64,000 nucleotides of DNA from Brachypterus glaber (taxonomy: Eukaryota > Arthropoda > Insecta > Coleoptera > Kateretidae). Positions 32,358 to 44,531 of this stretch are shown here, piece after piece. The stretch is from positions 26,432,986 to 26,496,985 of the forward strand of contig OY294049.1 in the NCBI GenBank assembly GCA_958510825.1, given 5' to 3'. The notes below the pieces were generated by a model. The model had not been told where the DNA came from, ran no database searches, and saw nothing but the letters and a program-made list of their open reading frames with translations. Numbering within the stretch: the stretch's first letter is position 1; each line of letters begins with the position of its first letter. The position numbers and the translations under genes were made by a program.

Positions 32358-33553
32358 TAGTGTTGCCGCCTAAGGCCTATCGTCTCGCTATCGTCTCGTT
32401 ATCATTGAACAGAACGATAGCGAGAGGTGGAAAAATATCGTATCGTTGTAACGATAACGAGAGGCTTCTCGCCCGTAACGAGACCGAAGCGAGAGCGATA
32501 ACTATCGTACAGTTAAAGACAGTCGAATGTTGAAGCCACCTAAAATCAGATAAAAATATTTGACACAAACGTCATTATTTAATTTTGAAATTTAATGATT
32601 TTTAAAATGCAAATATATTCTTTAATAGGCATTATGTAGCTTACATTAGCCCATTATAAAAGGCTTTTATCTTTTAAAATCGTATCACAGGCAGAACCTG
32701 CTTCAACATTATCCTATTTTTATAGCAGATATAAAAATATGAACTCCTGGCAGTTTGCACTAAGTATCTAATTAGGCTTATAGTAAGTACGGTAGTATCT
32801 GACTAATACCAGGGGTAATTTAAAAGAAGGCAAAAAGGCCAGAGCTGCTTTTAGTAGTATTTGAGTGCTAAAAATTAATTTTAATAGTCTTTATATATTT
32901 TTCTTTCCCATTTTTACTTTTTCATAAAGAAAGTATTGTGATAGAAAAAAAAAATTTTTTTACCTAATTCATCAAACGCCGAGAGGTAAAAATGGAAAGC
33001 AAGTATCAAGACTACTAAAATTGAATTTTAGCACTCAAATCCTACTAACAGCAGCTCTGGCCTTTTTGCCTTCTTTTAAATTACCCCTCGTATTAGTCAG
33101 ATACTACCGTACTTACTATAAAGTTAATTATGTACTTAGTGCAACTGCCAGGAGTTCATATTTTTATATCTGCTATAAAAATAGGATAATGTTGAAGCAG
33201 TTTCTGCCTGCGATACGATTTAAAAAGATAAAATCCTTTTATAATGGTCACATTTATGCAGCAAAATATCACTTTAAGAAGATATATGCATTTTAGTAAT
33301 TTTTGACATATTTTTTTTTTTTAAATGTGACATTTGAGTCAAATTCATTTAACTAATATTAGATGGCTAAAATATTCAACATTTACGCTGGAACGATAAG
33401 TATCGTTATCGCGAGAGGTAGGCGAGAGGTAGGCGATAACGAGAGGCCTCTCGTTATCGTTGGTGCGAGACGATAATTTTTGAACTATCGCATCGTAGTT
33501 GCGATACGAGAGGTATTTATTGGCGATAACTATCGCTTTAGGCGGCAACACTA
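32358..33553. mobile_element. hAT-type palindromic MITE in neurexin intron 1
   Basis: The ends TAGTGTTGCCGCCTAAGGC and its inverted partner (GCTTTAGGCGGCAACACTA) are flanked by a perfect 8-bp duplication ATTAGCAA (32350-32357 and 33554-33561), the hallmark of hAT transposition. The body is a large imperfect palindrome with arms meeting near 32930; the outer ~170 bp of each arm is packed with variants of CGATAACGAGAG. No transposase frame is present. It lies about 310 bp downstream of the neurexin donor. Confidence 0.85.
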
Positions 33554-34074
33554 ATTAGCAAATATAGTAAGGTACTCAGTACAGCACTCTCATTATCTTT
33601 ATTTGTCAAAAATTTATAACCTCTAAATTAAAGCAAATAAAGGTGGATACGCAGTACCCAGTACTACTAGCTTTGTGTATCCACGTTTATTTGCTAACAT
33701 TTTTTAACGAATTAAGATAATCCCTTCAAATTTGGAAGAAGAGTTAGATATTAGCTAATTATAAGAAAAAGCCAGATTTTTTTATATTAATTTATTTACC
33801 AGTTATTTTTGGCATTTGGTTTACCACACAAAACACCCCTATTTTACACAGCCATTAACACAAAACTTATTTTTTTTTAGTGAGGTTAGTGTTAATGACC
33901 GAGAAAACCATTTATTACTACATTTCCTTAAAAATCGCTATGCTTATTATTAATAAGTTACTATAATAGGAGATAGATATATCTATAAAAATTATTAATG
34001 ATAATGAACAATATTCATATTCATTGAATATACATTCTGATCTGATATGGTTACGCTTTTTTGTGTATATTATT

Positions 34075-35078
34075 ACACTCCCGGACATTAAATTCCGGAC
34101 ACCTAAAAAATTGCCATTTTTTAACTTTAAATATTTCGAAAACTAATTAATGGATTTGACTGATTCTTTTTTGTTTTAAAGCTTAAACATTCTCTATTTT
34201 TGGTTGTATTAAGAATGATTAAAAAAAAAGTATTTTTGTATTAACAGCAACAAAAAATGTACAACTATGTTTTTTGCCCCATCTCCTAGAACTTGCATGG
34301 CACGCCACTGCAACTATTTATCAAATTTTTAAGGTCTCTCTTATTGCCGCAGTTTTAATGAATATTTTCCATTTTATTTTTTTAAATTTTTATTTCTGGT
34401 TTGGGAGATATCAGGATTTTCCTGAAAGTTGTCATTTTTTCAGTTAACTCAACAAGTACTAAATCAACAGAGATGTTATTTTTTATTTGAAGCTCATATC
34501 TTTTACATCTTCTTCTAAAGTTTCTTCATCCAGGGGCAAATTTCTATTGTCTTCACGGTGATTTCGCTGATGGAGTGACCCTAATTTTTCTTCTACTCAA
34601 GTTTATCAACCTCAATTTAGGTTTTTGATAAACTTGATTAAAATAAAAACGTAACTTGGTTAAGCTTCAAATTTAAGCACATCATCAATCAAATTCATGT
34701 AGTAATTTTTGAGTTAACTGAAAAAGTTACTTTCAGGAAAATCATGATATCTCGCTAAACCAGAAGTAAAAATATAAAAAAAAGAAAATATTCATAAAAC
34801 TGCTGCAATACGAGAGACCTTAAAAATTTGATAAACAGTTGCAGTGGCGTAACATGCAAGTCCTAGAAGTTGGGGCAAAAAACATAGTTGTACATTATTT
34901 GTTGCTGTTAATACGAAAAAAAAAAAAATAATCATTCTTATTACAGACAAAAGTAGAGAATGTTTAAACTTTAAAACAAAAAAAAAGAATAAGTGAAATC
35001 CATTAATTAGTTTTCAAAATATTTAAATTTAAAAAATGGCAATTTTTTAGGTGTCCGGAATTTAATGTTCGGGAGTGT
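34075..35078. repeat. 1-kb palindrome with ACACTCCCGGACATTAAATT ends
   Basis: The left tip pairs with the right tip (inverted: ACACTCCCGAACATTAAATT), and the arms continue to pair for about 480 bp (TGTACAACTATGTTTTTTGC, GGTCTCTCTTATTGCCGCAG) to a centre near 34580. TATATTA occurs on both flanks at 2-3 bp distance, which may be a target duplication. Lies in neurexin intron 1. Confidence 0.8.
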
Positions 35079-37320
35079 ATGTATATTAAAATTTTTTTGG
35101 AAAATTCTCCAGATTTATAATATATTTTTTTTATGAAAAAACAGTTTTAATAACATGATAATAAAAACATTATAAAAAAAGTTTTCTTTTGCGAACGATT
35201 AGCTAAGGTAGTACATTTTGGAAGTACTACCTTAGCTAATAAAGTAATAATAGTTATTTGTTAAAAAGTTATAGCAAATAATCCCGGACACCTAAAACTA
35301 GTAGTTCTGGGCACTGGAGTTCCACGTTAATTTGCTTTAACTTTAAAAAAAATAAAGACGATTACTTCAAATTTGGAATGAGAGTAACTTATTATTCTGG
35401 CTAATTTTCTAGTTACACCTAAAAGAAAATTTTAAGACAATAAAAGAAATAAGGTCCACCCTAATATGACATATCAGATTAATAGACTACTCATTTATAG
35501 TTATGATGGAAGTGTAGATATAGCCACATTGCATAATTTTAACAAATAACTACCTTTACAATTATGCCACCAAATTGTTCCTTAACTATATGTCTAGCTC
35601 CACATATATGTGAACACAATTGAAAAGTTTCAATCAAACTTATTCCAGATTATAGAGGTGCAGTTGACATCAATACTGTCCTTTTATAACTTCTAATAAA
35701 TTATTTAAAGAAAACTGCATTACCCACATTAGGGCGTTTAAAAAACACGTTTTATTTTTTAAGTTTTAGGTTCCCCTCCTTATGTCGTAAAAAATAACAT
35801 AACAATATTCTGCGCCATATTTCAGCTCAAAAATAAAAATTAAATTAGGATCTGTCCCACTTCATTTAAAAGCTGGAATATATATTATATAAAGTATGAG
35901 TTTTTTTAATCAAATATATCTTGTAAATTTTATTATGTGCCAAATTTTAACTCAACACACAAAATTGGGCATGCAACTATATTAAAAAAAAAATAAAAAC
36001 TAAATTAACTGCAGTTAATAGTTAACTGTTTTTTTTTATCAAAAACCAAATTTTATGCCAAATTTTAGCAGAAAAAAGTTAAATTAGCCCCTTCTCACTC
36101 TATTTTAAGACTGAAAAAAATTAAATTTATTCTTTTGCTTTCCCATTTTGAAAATTATCAAAATTTCGGAAAGCTTTGTATTTTTAATTTTAAAATGAAG
36201 TAGTACGCGAATGCGAAATTTTGTTTTTTTTTTAAATTCGGCACAGAATTGTATTTAGACATTTTGCATAAGATGGTATACCAGATATGTTTAATTAAAA
36301 AATATGCTATATAAAAAAAAGTATATATATTTTTAATTTTTTTACATTTTCAAATAAAGTGGGCCGGACCCTAATTTCATTTTTTTTAAGCTGGAAGAAG
36401 GATATAGTTTTAAATGTAGGTTTTGGGTCTAAATTAGAATAATATATTTTTGTTTAAAAAAAGTGCAAAATAATGAAAATAAATTATGAAAAACAGTAAG
36501 GTTAATTTTTTATTAAAAATCGTAAACAATTTTTGTGTAATCGCAAACGTGACAACAATACTAAGGTGCTAAATGCCTCTATCTTATCTTAAAAAAAGTG
36601 ACTTTTTTGTTGCAGGCTTTAGATTACTTTACTTTAACGTTGGAGCTGCTCGATTGCTTTAAAATATTATTGGTATAAATGCATACCTTAAAACAAAGAT
36701 TATTATCTTACTGAAAAACTAGTCCGATAAGTCCAATACACATTGGGTATTTTACACTATGTTAAATCCGTTAAAATTAACAACAAAACAACAAAATATT
36801 TTAATTTTACAGTCAAAGGAGTTTACACATCACAATAAACAGCCCTTGACCCCACAGTAGAAGTTATTTTTCTTCTGAGATGACATGACACTTGATACGA
36901 ACGATCGTTAGGTGCCATGTTGCCAAATCATGCATTGACACATATCAAAATTCTTAATTAAAATAATTAATTAAAGTATGTCCCGGGATGTAAAAAGGGC
37001 TGAAATTTTGGCTAAGTTTTTATTTTTTATGGATCTATAAAGTCTTAACGTGGCAACGCGTTGCAGGCGATTTAGCCAAAATACGATACCCTCCTTTGGC
37101 ACGGAACTTTAGAGTGATATTATTCAGAAAATGAGGAGGAAGGAATTTAAAACTTTTAACACACGTGTTTTTTGAAATGCCCTAACCTACATACTGCTAT
37201 TAAGAAGGATTGAACTAAATTAGATATTTTCAAACGTTGAATTTAATCAACATTCAGTAGAAAAAATATTCCAGATTAAAAATCAAAATCGATTACTATA
37301 ATATACACTTTATTTTATAT
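35079..37320. other. Intronic AT-rich stretch with a partial copy of the hAT target region
   Basis: A segment at about 35185-35400 (CTTTTGCGAACGATTAGC, TTCCACGTTAATTTGCTTTA, ATTACTTCAAATTTGGAATG) parallels 32333-32357 plus 33562-33760 without the hAT element. A small stem TTAGCTAAGGTAGTAC/GTACTACCTTAGCTAA is at 35199-35240. No gene is seen in the rest. Confidence 0.5.
36967..37110 (+). repeat. Interspersed repeat, second copy
   Basis: Counterpart of 23785-23905, with GTATGTCCCGGGATGTAAAA and GCAGGCGATTTAGCCAAAAT. Confidence 0.75.
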
Positions 37321-37545
37321 AATGTGGCCCAACAAAAATGAAACAGAATCAATATCACGAGATACATCAATAATATAAAAAATATAAAAAGGAGTTGATT
37401 AATTATTTATATATTTTGGGCGGTTATTGAGATATTAGTTAGTTAGTTTAAAGTCTTTTTTGGACCTATTAGTATAGGTGTTTTACACGATAATTATCTG
37501 ACATGACTAGAATAGGTCCATTTCGTTTTCGTTGGGCCACCCTGT
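37321..37545. repeat. Short element with GTGGCCCAACAAAAATGAAA ends
   Basis: The left end pairs with the inverted right end (GGTGGCCCAACGAAAACGAA). TA follows the right side within TGTATGC. It is probably a TA-type MITE of ~225 bp. Confidence 0.55.
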
Positions 37546-37824
37546 ATGCTATATATATATATATATATATTAATGAGTTAAAATTTGTTAAATAAAAACA
37601 GAATATTTTAGATATTCAATCGATTAATCTATATATTGCGTGTTAACAGTTAACTAAATATTTATTTATAAACGAGATTCTAAAACTTTGCTTATAAAAT
37701 ACATAAAACACACTAAATTGAATTCCCTGAATTATGTGTCGCAGATTTGCTTGTGTTTGTGATTTTATGGCAATTTCTTGTAATCCCACCAGAAAAGGGA
37801 CTTTGTTGTAAGATACAGTATATA

Positions 37825-38945
37825 CAGGATGTCATTAATTTTAAGGGGTGATTCTACATAGGAAAATATGAAAAAAAGTTCCTATAAACATATGTCTTAA
37901 TATGCATCGTATGGAGCTAAGCCCCTTTGAAAGTGGCTAAAAAATTCGGTTTTTATTTAATAACTCAGGAACGCTTTGAGGTACAGCAACGAGGTTTTGA
38001 ATGTAAACTTACCTTAATGAGGTTCATCTTCGTATGCTATCTTCATGTACTTATTTTAAACAGGGTTGTGTTGTCCCAAACTGGTTTCTGTGTAACTTTT
38101 TTTGTAATATTATTTTTGGAGTATGATTCCTCAGGCCAAAATACATTAAAAAGGTACTCTTTTTCTAATACTGTAGGATTAACCGTTTTCCAGAAAAGTT
38201 AATTTGAAGGTGAAATTTCACGGTTCGAGGACGAAAAATTAGGTACTAATATGTTTAAAACCAAAATTTCAATGATGCAGGGTTATTCTGTATCAAAAAC
38301 TAAGAAAAAAAGTTTCTATACATGTAGGTCGAAAAATCGCTTTTAAAGCTACTATGGCCCTTTAAAAATGGTGCATTTTTAGGAGCCCATAGCTCCCTTA
38401 GGATTGATTTTAAGTACCTGTATATGAAGTTTTTTTCTTAGTTTTTGATTCACCTTGCATCATTGAAATTTAAGATTTCAACATTTTAGTATTTAATTTT
38501 GCGTCCTCGAACCGTGAAATTTCACCTTCAAATTAATTATTCTCAAAAACGGTTAATCACTATTAGAACAGTACTTTTTTTAATGTATTTTGACTTGAGG
38601 AATCATATTCCAAAAATAAAATTACAAAAAAGTTACACAGAAAAAAGTTTGGGGCAAAAAACCAATTAGGCCCCCCAGTTTCGCACACTCCTGGTTAAAA
38701 TAATTTTATGAAAATAACATACGAAGATGGGCCTTATTTAAATTAGTTTACATTTAAAACCTCGTTGCTGTAGCTCAAACTCAGTTCCTGAGTTATTAAA
38801 TAAAAATCGAATTTTTTAGTCACTTTCAAGGAGCTTAGTTCCTTTAGGACGCATTTTTAGACATATGTTTATAGGAACTTTTATATATATTTTCCTTTGT
38901 AGAATCACCCCTTAAAATTAATGACATCATTTACTGGACATCCTG
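37825..38945. mobile_element. Long-hairpin TA-type MITE
   Basis: CAGGATGTCATTAATTTTAA at the left pairs with the inverted right end ...GACATCATTTACTGGACATCCTG; TA flanks both ends. The arms are ~500 bp each. The subterminal block TTAAGGGGTGATTCTAC is shared with the elements at 39670 and 44532, so they are one family with different tips. The 91-codon open frame at 37927 lies in the left arm and is not a gene. Confidence 0.75.
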
Positions 38946-39116
38946 TATACATTATACATAAAATGTAATATGTAATAATATGTAATATTATGTAAATATA
39001 TAAGCGATATTTTAAGACGGGTTTAAAATTGGTAATTTTCGATTTTTTGTTTGTGCACTCAAAATTGGTTGTCGTGTTTATATTTACCGGTATGCATACT
39101 GGTAAATACATATGTG

Positions 39117-40676
39117 ACATCCCAGGAAACCAGGTGACGTTCCCGACGTACTATCGACGTCAGTTTTAGGTCATTTTTGTGACGTCATACATACGACGCA
39201 TATCAGACGTCGACAAGACAAATTTTACTTCGCTGAGACGTCAATTTAATGCTGAGGCTATAGGTGGCGCCACAAATTGTTTTCTACCATTAAAAAAAGT
39301 TTTTAATTCCATATATTAAATAAAGATTGATGATTTTATAAAGATTTTCTGGAATTACGAAAACTGAACAGTACTGTACAGTCGCTATAGCGACTATAGT
39401 TAGTCTGATAATTTGATGTACATCATCGGATTAGTATGGATTTTCTGTGCCGGTGGAAAATTCCTTTTACTGGACAAGAGCAGATATGTAGAGGGAGTAA
39501 CGGCAAGAAATGTTCTATAAAATCCTGTCATGGGATCTCACATTATAATATTGCCCTCTCTAAAATTAAGCCACTCCGCCTCCAGCCTTGCGGATAGATT
39601 TTCTCATGGGCAAAATCCTAGTTTCCTCTTTCATACATACCATAAATAACTAATAATTGGAGATACATACAGGGTGATCAATAACTGCCATGACAAAATT
39701 TAAGAGGTGATTCTGCATCCAAAAATATCAAAAAAACGTTTCTATAAAGGTTGGTCCGCAAATGAGCCTTAAGGGAGCTACGGCCCTTTAAAATTGTAAT
39801 AAAAATAAGGTTCTTAATTAAAAAATGTTCCTTTAAAGGTTGGTTCGCAAATGAGCCCTAAGGGAGCTACCGTAGCGTAACGGCCCTTTAAAATTGTAAT
39901 AAAAATAAGGTTTTTAATTAATAACTCTGGTACCCTTTAAGCTAGAGCGACGAGCTTTTGCACGTATATTAGTATTAATAAGGGCAATAAGTTTATGTTA
40001 TTTTTTTTAAATTTATCCAGAGGCTTCCCTAGACGGAAAAATGTATTAAGCTTAACACATTTTTGCTCCAAACTTTTTTATGTGTACTTTTTTTTGGATT
40101 TTTTTTAAATATGAATTCCTTGAGTAAAAATACATAAAAAATGTCATATAGTGTAACACTGTAGAAGCAACCGTTTCAACAAAAATGCAATTAAGAGGAA
40201 GTAACATTTTGTGTCACCAAAAACGTTACTTTGTAAAAGGCTATTACTCCTTTAATATAAAATTTAGGTGTTTTGGTGAAGAATACTTTTGTGCTCGGTT
40301 TTAAATGAAGAATGACCTGTAGCATTAAAATTTTATTGTTGCTCTTTTTTTGTTAATATGTTATCTTCGAAGGGCCGTAGCTCCCTTAGGGCTCATTTCC
40401 GGACCAACCTTTATAAAAACTTTTTTTCATATTTTTCGATGTAGAATCACCTCTTAAATTTTGGCATGGAGGTTACTTATCACTCTGTATAATGTTGAAT
40501 ACGTTATTCTAACATCATATTTCTGACGTTATTATAACGTCAGTAATGTTACGTCCTTGGGCTGTGACTTATACACGTCACTGAGACGACAGAAAGACGT
40601 CATAATATGAAGTCATGTAGGTCAGTTAGTTCCCAATAATTGACGTCAAAAATACGTCTTTTGGTTTCCTGGGATA
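39117..40676. mobile_element. Palindromic-end element with GACGTC motif arrays
   Basis: Outer ends ATCCCAGGAAACCAG and (inverted) ATCCCAGGAAACCAA are inverted repeats. The first ~120 bp carry six GACGT/ACGTC words (such as CGACGTCAG, GTGACGTCAT, AGACGTCAAT) and the last ~165 bp carry seven more, far above chance for such AT-rich DNA. Between them lie a ~370-bp core shared with 56874-57250 and a nested MITE (39670-40487). No coding frame is seen and the superfamily is not recognised. Confidence 0.65.
39670..40487. mobile_element. Long-hairpin TA-type MITE nested in the GACGTC element
   Basis: Ends CAGGGTGATCAATAACTGCC and (inverted) CAGAGTGATAAGTAACCTCC, TA on both sides (39668-39669, 40488-40489). 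Contains the family block TTTAAGAGGTGATTCT and GGTTGGTCC ... CTAAGGGAGCTACGGCC. In the left arm an ~115-bp stretch is tandemly duplicated (39745 and 39830). Confidence 0.75.
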
Positions 40677-40845
40677 GGGGACCAAAATTCAGAATCAGAT
40701 TCGACAACGTTTGTATTTACAACAACAATAAGGGGCTGTCCATAAATTACGTAATGAAACTTTTCTAAATTTTCACAAACTGTCAAATTTTCTGTGATCC
40801 CCCCCAGGCGCGTTACGTAATATATGGATAGCACCTAATACATTC

Positions 40846-42085
40846 ACACAAAAAAAGCTCAAGTACGCTTTTTGATACCATTATATTCCTATGTATTTTG
40901 AGGTTCTGAATCCGAATTTGAGGTCAAAATACCACCTCATATGATTAGTTTTCGAGATAACCTCAAAAGACGTAATTTTCGAGTAGGAAAATAACGTTTT
41001 TCTTCAAGCTTACTAAAATGTTCATATTTTATAACTGAACACACTAGTTAGAAGTGATCTATTTTTTTACAGTAAAAAAATGAGTTCATTGTTGTACGCC
41101 ATAAAAAAAAGTTAGTAGCAAAACCACCACTGGCGGCAGCACTTTTTGACTTTGATGACAGCCATACTTCAAACTTGTTTGTTTATTATGTAAAAAGGTG
41201 GTTGACTCGAGATTCTGTGCAAAAACCTTGTGTGAAATTGATTAAAAATGATTGAAGAAGAATATATAGTTTATACACCTACAAATCTATCCGAAATTGC
41301 AAATGCTACATTAGACAAGTTACCATCGAAATCGCGAAAAGTGTAAGATTTAGCATACGAAAAAAAATTAAAATGAGCTAAGGAAGGTTTAAGTTTGTTT
41401 CTAAAGGGTTTTATTGGCCTATTTTAATAAAAAAAACGTTAACTTAATTACTGAATAAATTAAATTCAAAAAGTAATATTTAAAAAAAAATATATAGGAT
41501 GCTTGAAGAAAAAATAGTATGTTTCACTCGGAGGAAAACTGCTTTTTTTATTCGTCTGTAGTTTCCGGACTCCGCTTCGCTTCACGTAAATTTTACAGAT
41601 TAGTAAAAAAAGCTTCACTTTTCCTCTTAGTAAAACAATATACCATTTTTGAGGTTATCTCTAAAACTTACCGGATGAGGTGCTGTTTTGACCTCAAATT
41701 CGGATTCAGCGCCTCAAAATAAATAGGAATACAATGGTCCCCAAAGAAGTTCTTGACTTTTTTTTTTATTTTTGTGACCCTACATGTAGCCACAGAAAAA
41801 AAAGTCAAGACTTTTTTCGGAGACCATTGTATTTCTATGTATTTTGAGGGGCTGAACCCAAATTTGAGGTCGAAACAGCACCTTATCCGATTAGTTTTGG
41901 AGATAACCTCGAAAAATCTTATTTTCCAGTATAACGAGTATAAGGTTTTTTGATGTTATATTAAAAACTAATCGGATGAGTTGCTGTTTCGACATTAAAT
42001 TCGGGTTCAGCACCTCAACATACATAGTAATACAATGGTATTCAAAATAGTACTTGAACTTTTTTTTTGTGTGTCTTTGCATTGT
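40846..42085. repeat. Hairpins of the AGCCACACAAAAA family with an insertion
   Basis: The left arm CACAAAAAAAGCTCAAGTAC...TATTCCTATGTATTTTGAGG (40846-41010) pairs with 41640-41780; a second full hairpin occupies about 41790-42085. Between 41010 and 41640 the first hairpin is split by sequence of other origin, which contains the ORF remnant at 41248. Small open frames at 41753 and 41891 lie in the arms. Confidence 0.7.
41248..41376 (+). pseudogene. Possible N-terminal remnant of a transposon or captured protein (MIEEEYIVYTP...)
   Basis: An ATG opens MIEEEYIVYTPTNLSEIANA followed by LDKLPSKSRKV, then a TAA, after which the same frame continues DLAYEK. The arrangement 'LPxKSRxxY...AYE/K' recalls the N-terminus of tyrosine-recombinase-like (Crypton-type) and related arthropod repeat proteins, with the stop replacing an expected aromatic residue. 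The match is from memory and weak. If real it is a dead copy inserted into the hairpin. Confidence 0.3.
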
Positions 42086-42699
42086 ATCACATTTACGTGC
42101 AGAATAATGTATAATTACATATTTATTTTTTACAGTGTATAACCATTGTTATACATTAGCTGTTTTTATGAAAAATTTATTGGTATGTTGAAAAAAAAAA
42201 TATTTCAAAATTTACCCCTATTACAAGTTCTGACGTTCTCCATTGGAGAGAATTTGTCCCGCCGTAAAAAGCCAAAAATTACTAAGAACTAAAAAGTGTT
42301 TTAATTAAAAATGTAAGAATGCATTGGAAACAAATTTATTTTAGACAAAGGCCTAAATAACTTCAGACCAAGCAAGACCCTTTTTTAGCCTAAAAACTAA
42401 ATGCTATAAAAAATGGAACTAAATAAACAATTTGGTGGAAGATTTTTTCAAAGTTTTTGTTCCATTTCTTTAGGATTCAAGTGGAAATTTATTACCTATC
42501 AATATAGGATTTGTTTATGCAAATTTTTAAATTTTCTTCGCAGTAGTGTTTTTCAATTTTAAGAAGTTTTTATGTCTCGTGTTAGAGCTAAAACGGCTAA
42601 AAATGCACAGATAAAAACAATATCTTAATCCGAATAAATATCATTTAATCCAAATAAATGCTAACTTTATACATTAGCAATGTTTTCTTATAGTACTTA

Positions 42700-44495
42700 C
42701 CAGATATTATTATATTATTTACAGCGCCTGAGCTGGAATAATATACGGTAGTGCCAAATTTTCAAAAAAAAAAATCAAAAATCGTCCTAGACAAAAAATT
42801 CTTTAAATTTGTTTCCTGAAAAAACAAGCAACTTTTTTTTTATATGTCCGTCTGTTCATCTGTCCGTCTTTCCGGTGTCACGATTTTTGGGAACACAATA
42901 ACTCAAAAACGAATAATCCGATCGACTTGAAATTTTCAGGAAAAATCAAGTTCTACGAGGGGAAGATCCCTATTTTTTAAAAGTAATCCNNNNNNNNNNN
43001 NNNNNNNNNNNNNNNNNNNNNNNNNNNNNNNNNNNNNNNNNNNNNNNNNNNNNNNNNNNNNNNNNNNNNNNNNNNNNNNNNNNNNNNNNNNNNNNNNNNN
43101 NNNNNNNNNNNNNNNNNNNNNNNNNNNNNNNNNNNNNNNNNNNNNNNNNNNNNNNNNNNNNNNNNNNNNNNNNNNNNNNNNNNNNNNNNGTACACATAAG
43201 TACAAGAGGTTACAATAACAATTTTATAACTTAAAATTAAGAGGCAATAGAAAAATTAGTTAACTAAATCATTTAAAGTTAAAGCTAGAAAAGTATACAT
43301 ATGATCATTGATGCTGCATTTTTCCTTCTCAAAATTCTAGGTTATGTTTAAAAGCTTTAAATTAAAACTGAAATATGACATAACAAATTACTCATCAATA
43401 AGCAGTGATTCAGGTAGAATGAGATTTAAAACACAAAACATAATCGTCAACTTGTAAAAAAATAAACAGTAATACCAAAAGTTGTTACATTTTGAGCTAA
43501 AACATTGTATTTCAATTTTACTCGGAAACAACAGCACATGGACAACCACTCTCCCGCTTGCTTGTACTCTACTGAGTAAACACAGTCTTACAGTTTTCTC
43601 ATGTAGATAGCAGTATCTGTCAAGAAACTGAAGGGTGGTCCAAGGTACACTATGATTAAGGTACAACAGTCTCCCCTATGCATTATTATGTATTGTATTG
43701 CTGACGATGAACTTTTTTAGATGAAATTAAAAAAAAAACAAGCCGTGAAGATTTAATGCTATGCATTCCATTATATAATTAATATTCACATTAAATGGTG
43801 TATTGAATTTTCCCAAATTATTTTTTTTTATTTTTTTTTTTAAAACGAAAAAATAAAAAAATCAAAAAATTAAAAAAGAACTTAAACAAAATTTTTCAAA
43901 AATATTTAATTTTTTTTTATTTTCCTTTTATTTTAAGAAAAAAAGAAAAAAAATTGAAAAAAAAAATTAGATGATAGTTTTTTCATTTTTTAAAAAAGTT
44001 TAACCCCCCATAATGTTTTTTGTTTTTGGGGGATTACTTTAAAAATAGGTAGAATTTATCCTTATAATAAAAGTAATTTTTCCTTAAAAAGTTACGTTAA
44101 TCGGATTTTTTTTTCAGTAATTTTTCCTTAAAAAGTTAGGTTAATCGAAATTTTCTTTCAGCTGTTTTCGATTTTTTTAAAAGTTTAACCCCCATAACTT
44201 TTTTGTTTTTGAAGGGATTACTTTTAAAAACTAAGATATCTTCCCCTCATAGATTTTTTCTGAACTTTTCAAGTCGATCGGATTATTCGTTCTTGAGTTA
44301 TCGTGTCTACAAAAATTGTGAGATCGGACAGACAGACAGACAGACAGACGGACGGACAAAAAATTCATGAAAAAAAATTTGTATCCAAAAATTTTTTGGT
44401 CTAGGGCGATTTTTGAATATTTTGGAAAATTCGTAACTACCGTATAATAATATTATTCTAGCGTAGGCGCTGTAAATAGTATAATAATGTGCTGG
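42700..44495. repeat. Large inverted-end element containing an assembly gap
   Basis: Left TATTTACAGCGCCTGAGCTG... pairs with the right end ...TAGCGTAGGCGCTGTAAATA, followed inward by inverted TCGTGTC-like, GAC(A/G)GAC-rich and CGATCGACTTGAAA blocks (42840-42985 and 44230-44350). The interior right half (43780-44230) matches 1-1250 in inverted orientation. Long A/T runs; no gene. Confidence 0.7.
42990..43189. other. Assembly gap (200 N)
   Basis: Exactly 200 unknown bases inside a repeated element whose ends are inverted. Short open frames called across it are artefacts. Confidence 1.
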
Positions 44496-44531
44496 TTATA
44501 CATATTTATATATTATATATATTTATTTATA

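Noticed and set aside
39670..40487. Assignment of the repeated GGAGCTACGGCC blocks to a gene
   Set aside because: Open frames are short, the blocks are symmetrical in the two arms and recur in other MITEs.
42936..43205. Open frames across the N run
   Set aside because: They consist almost entirely of unknown residues.
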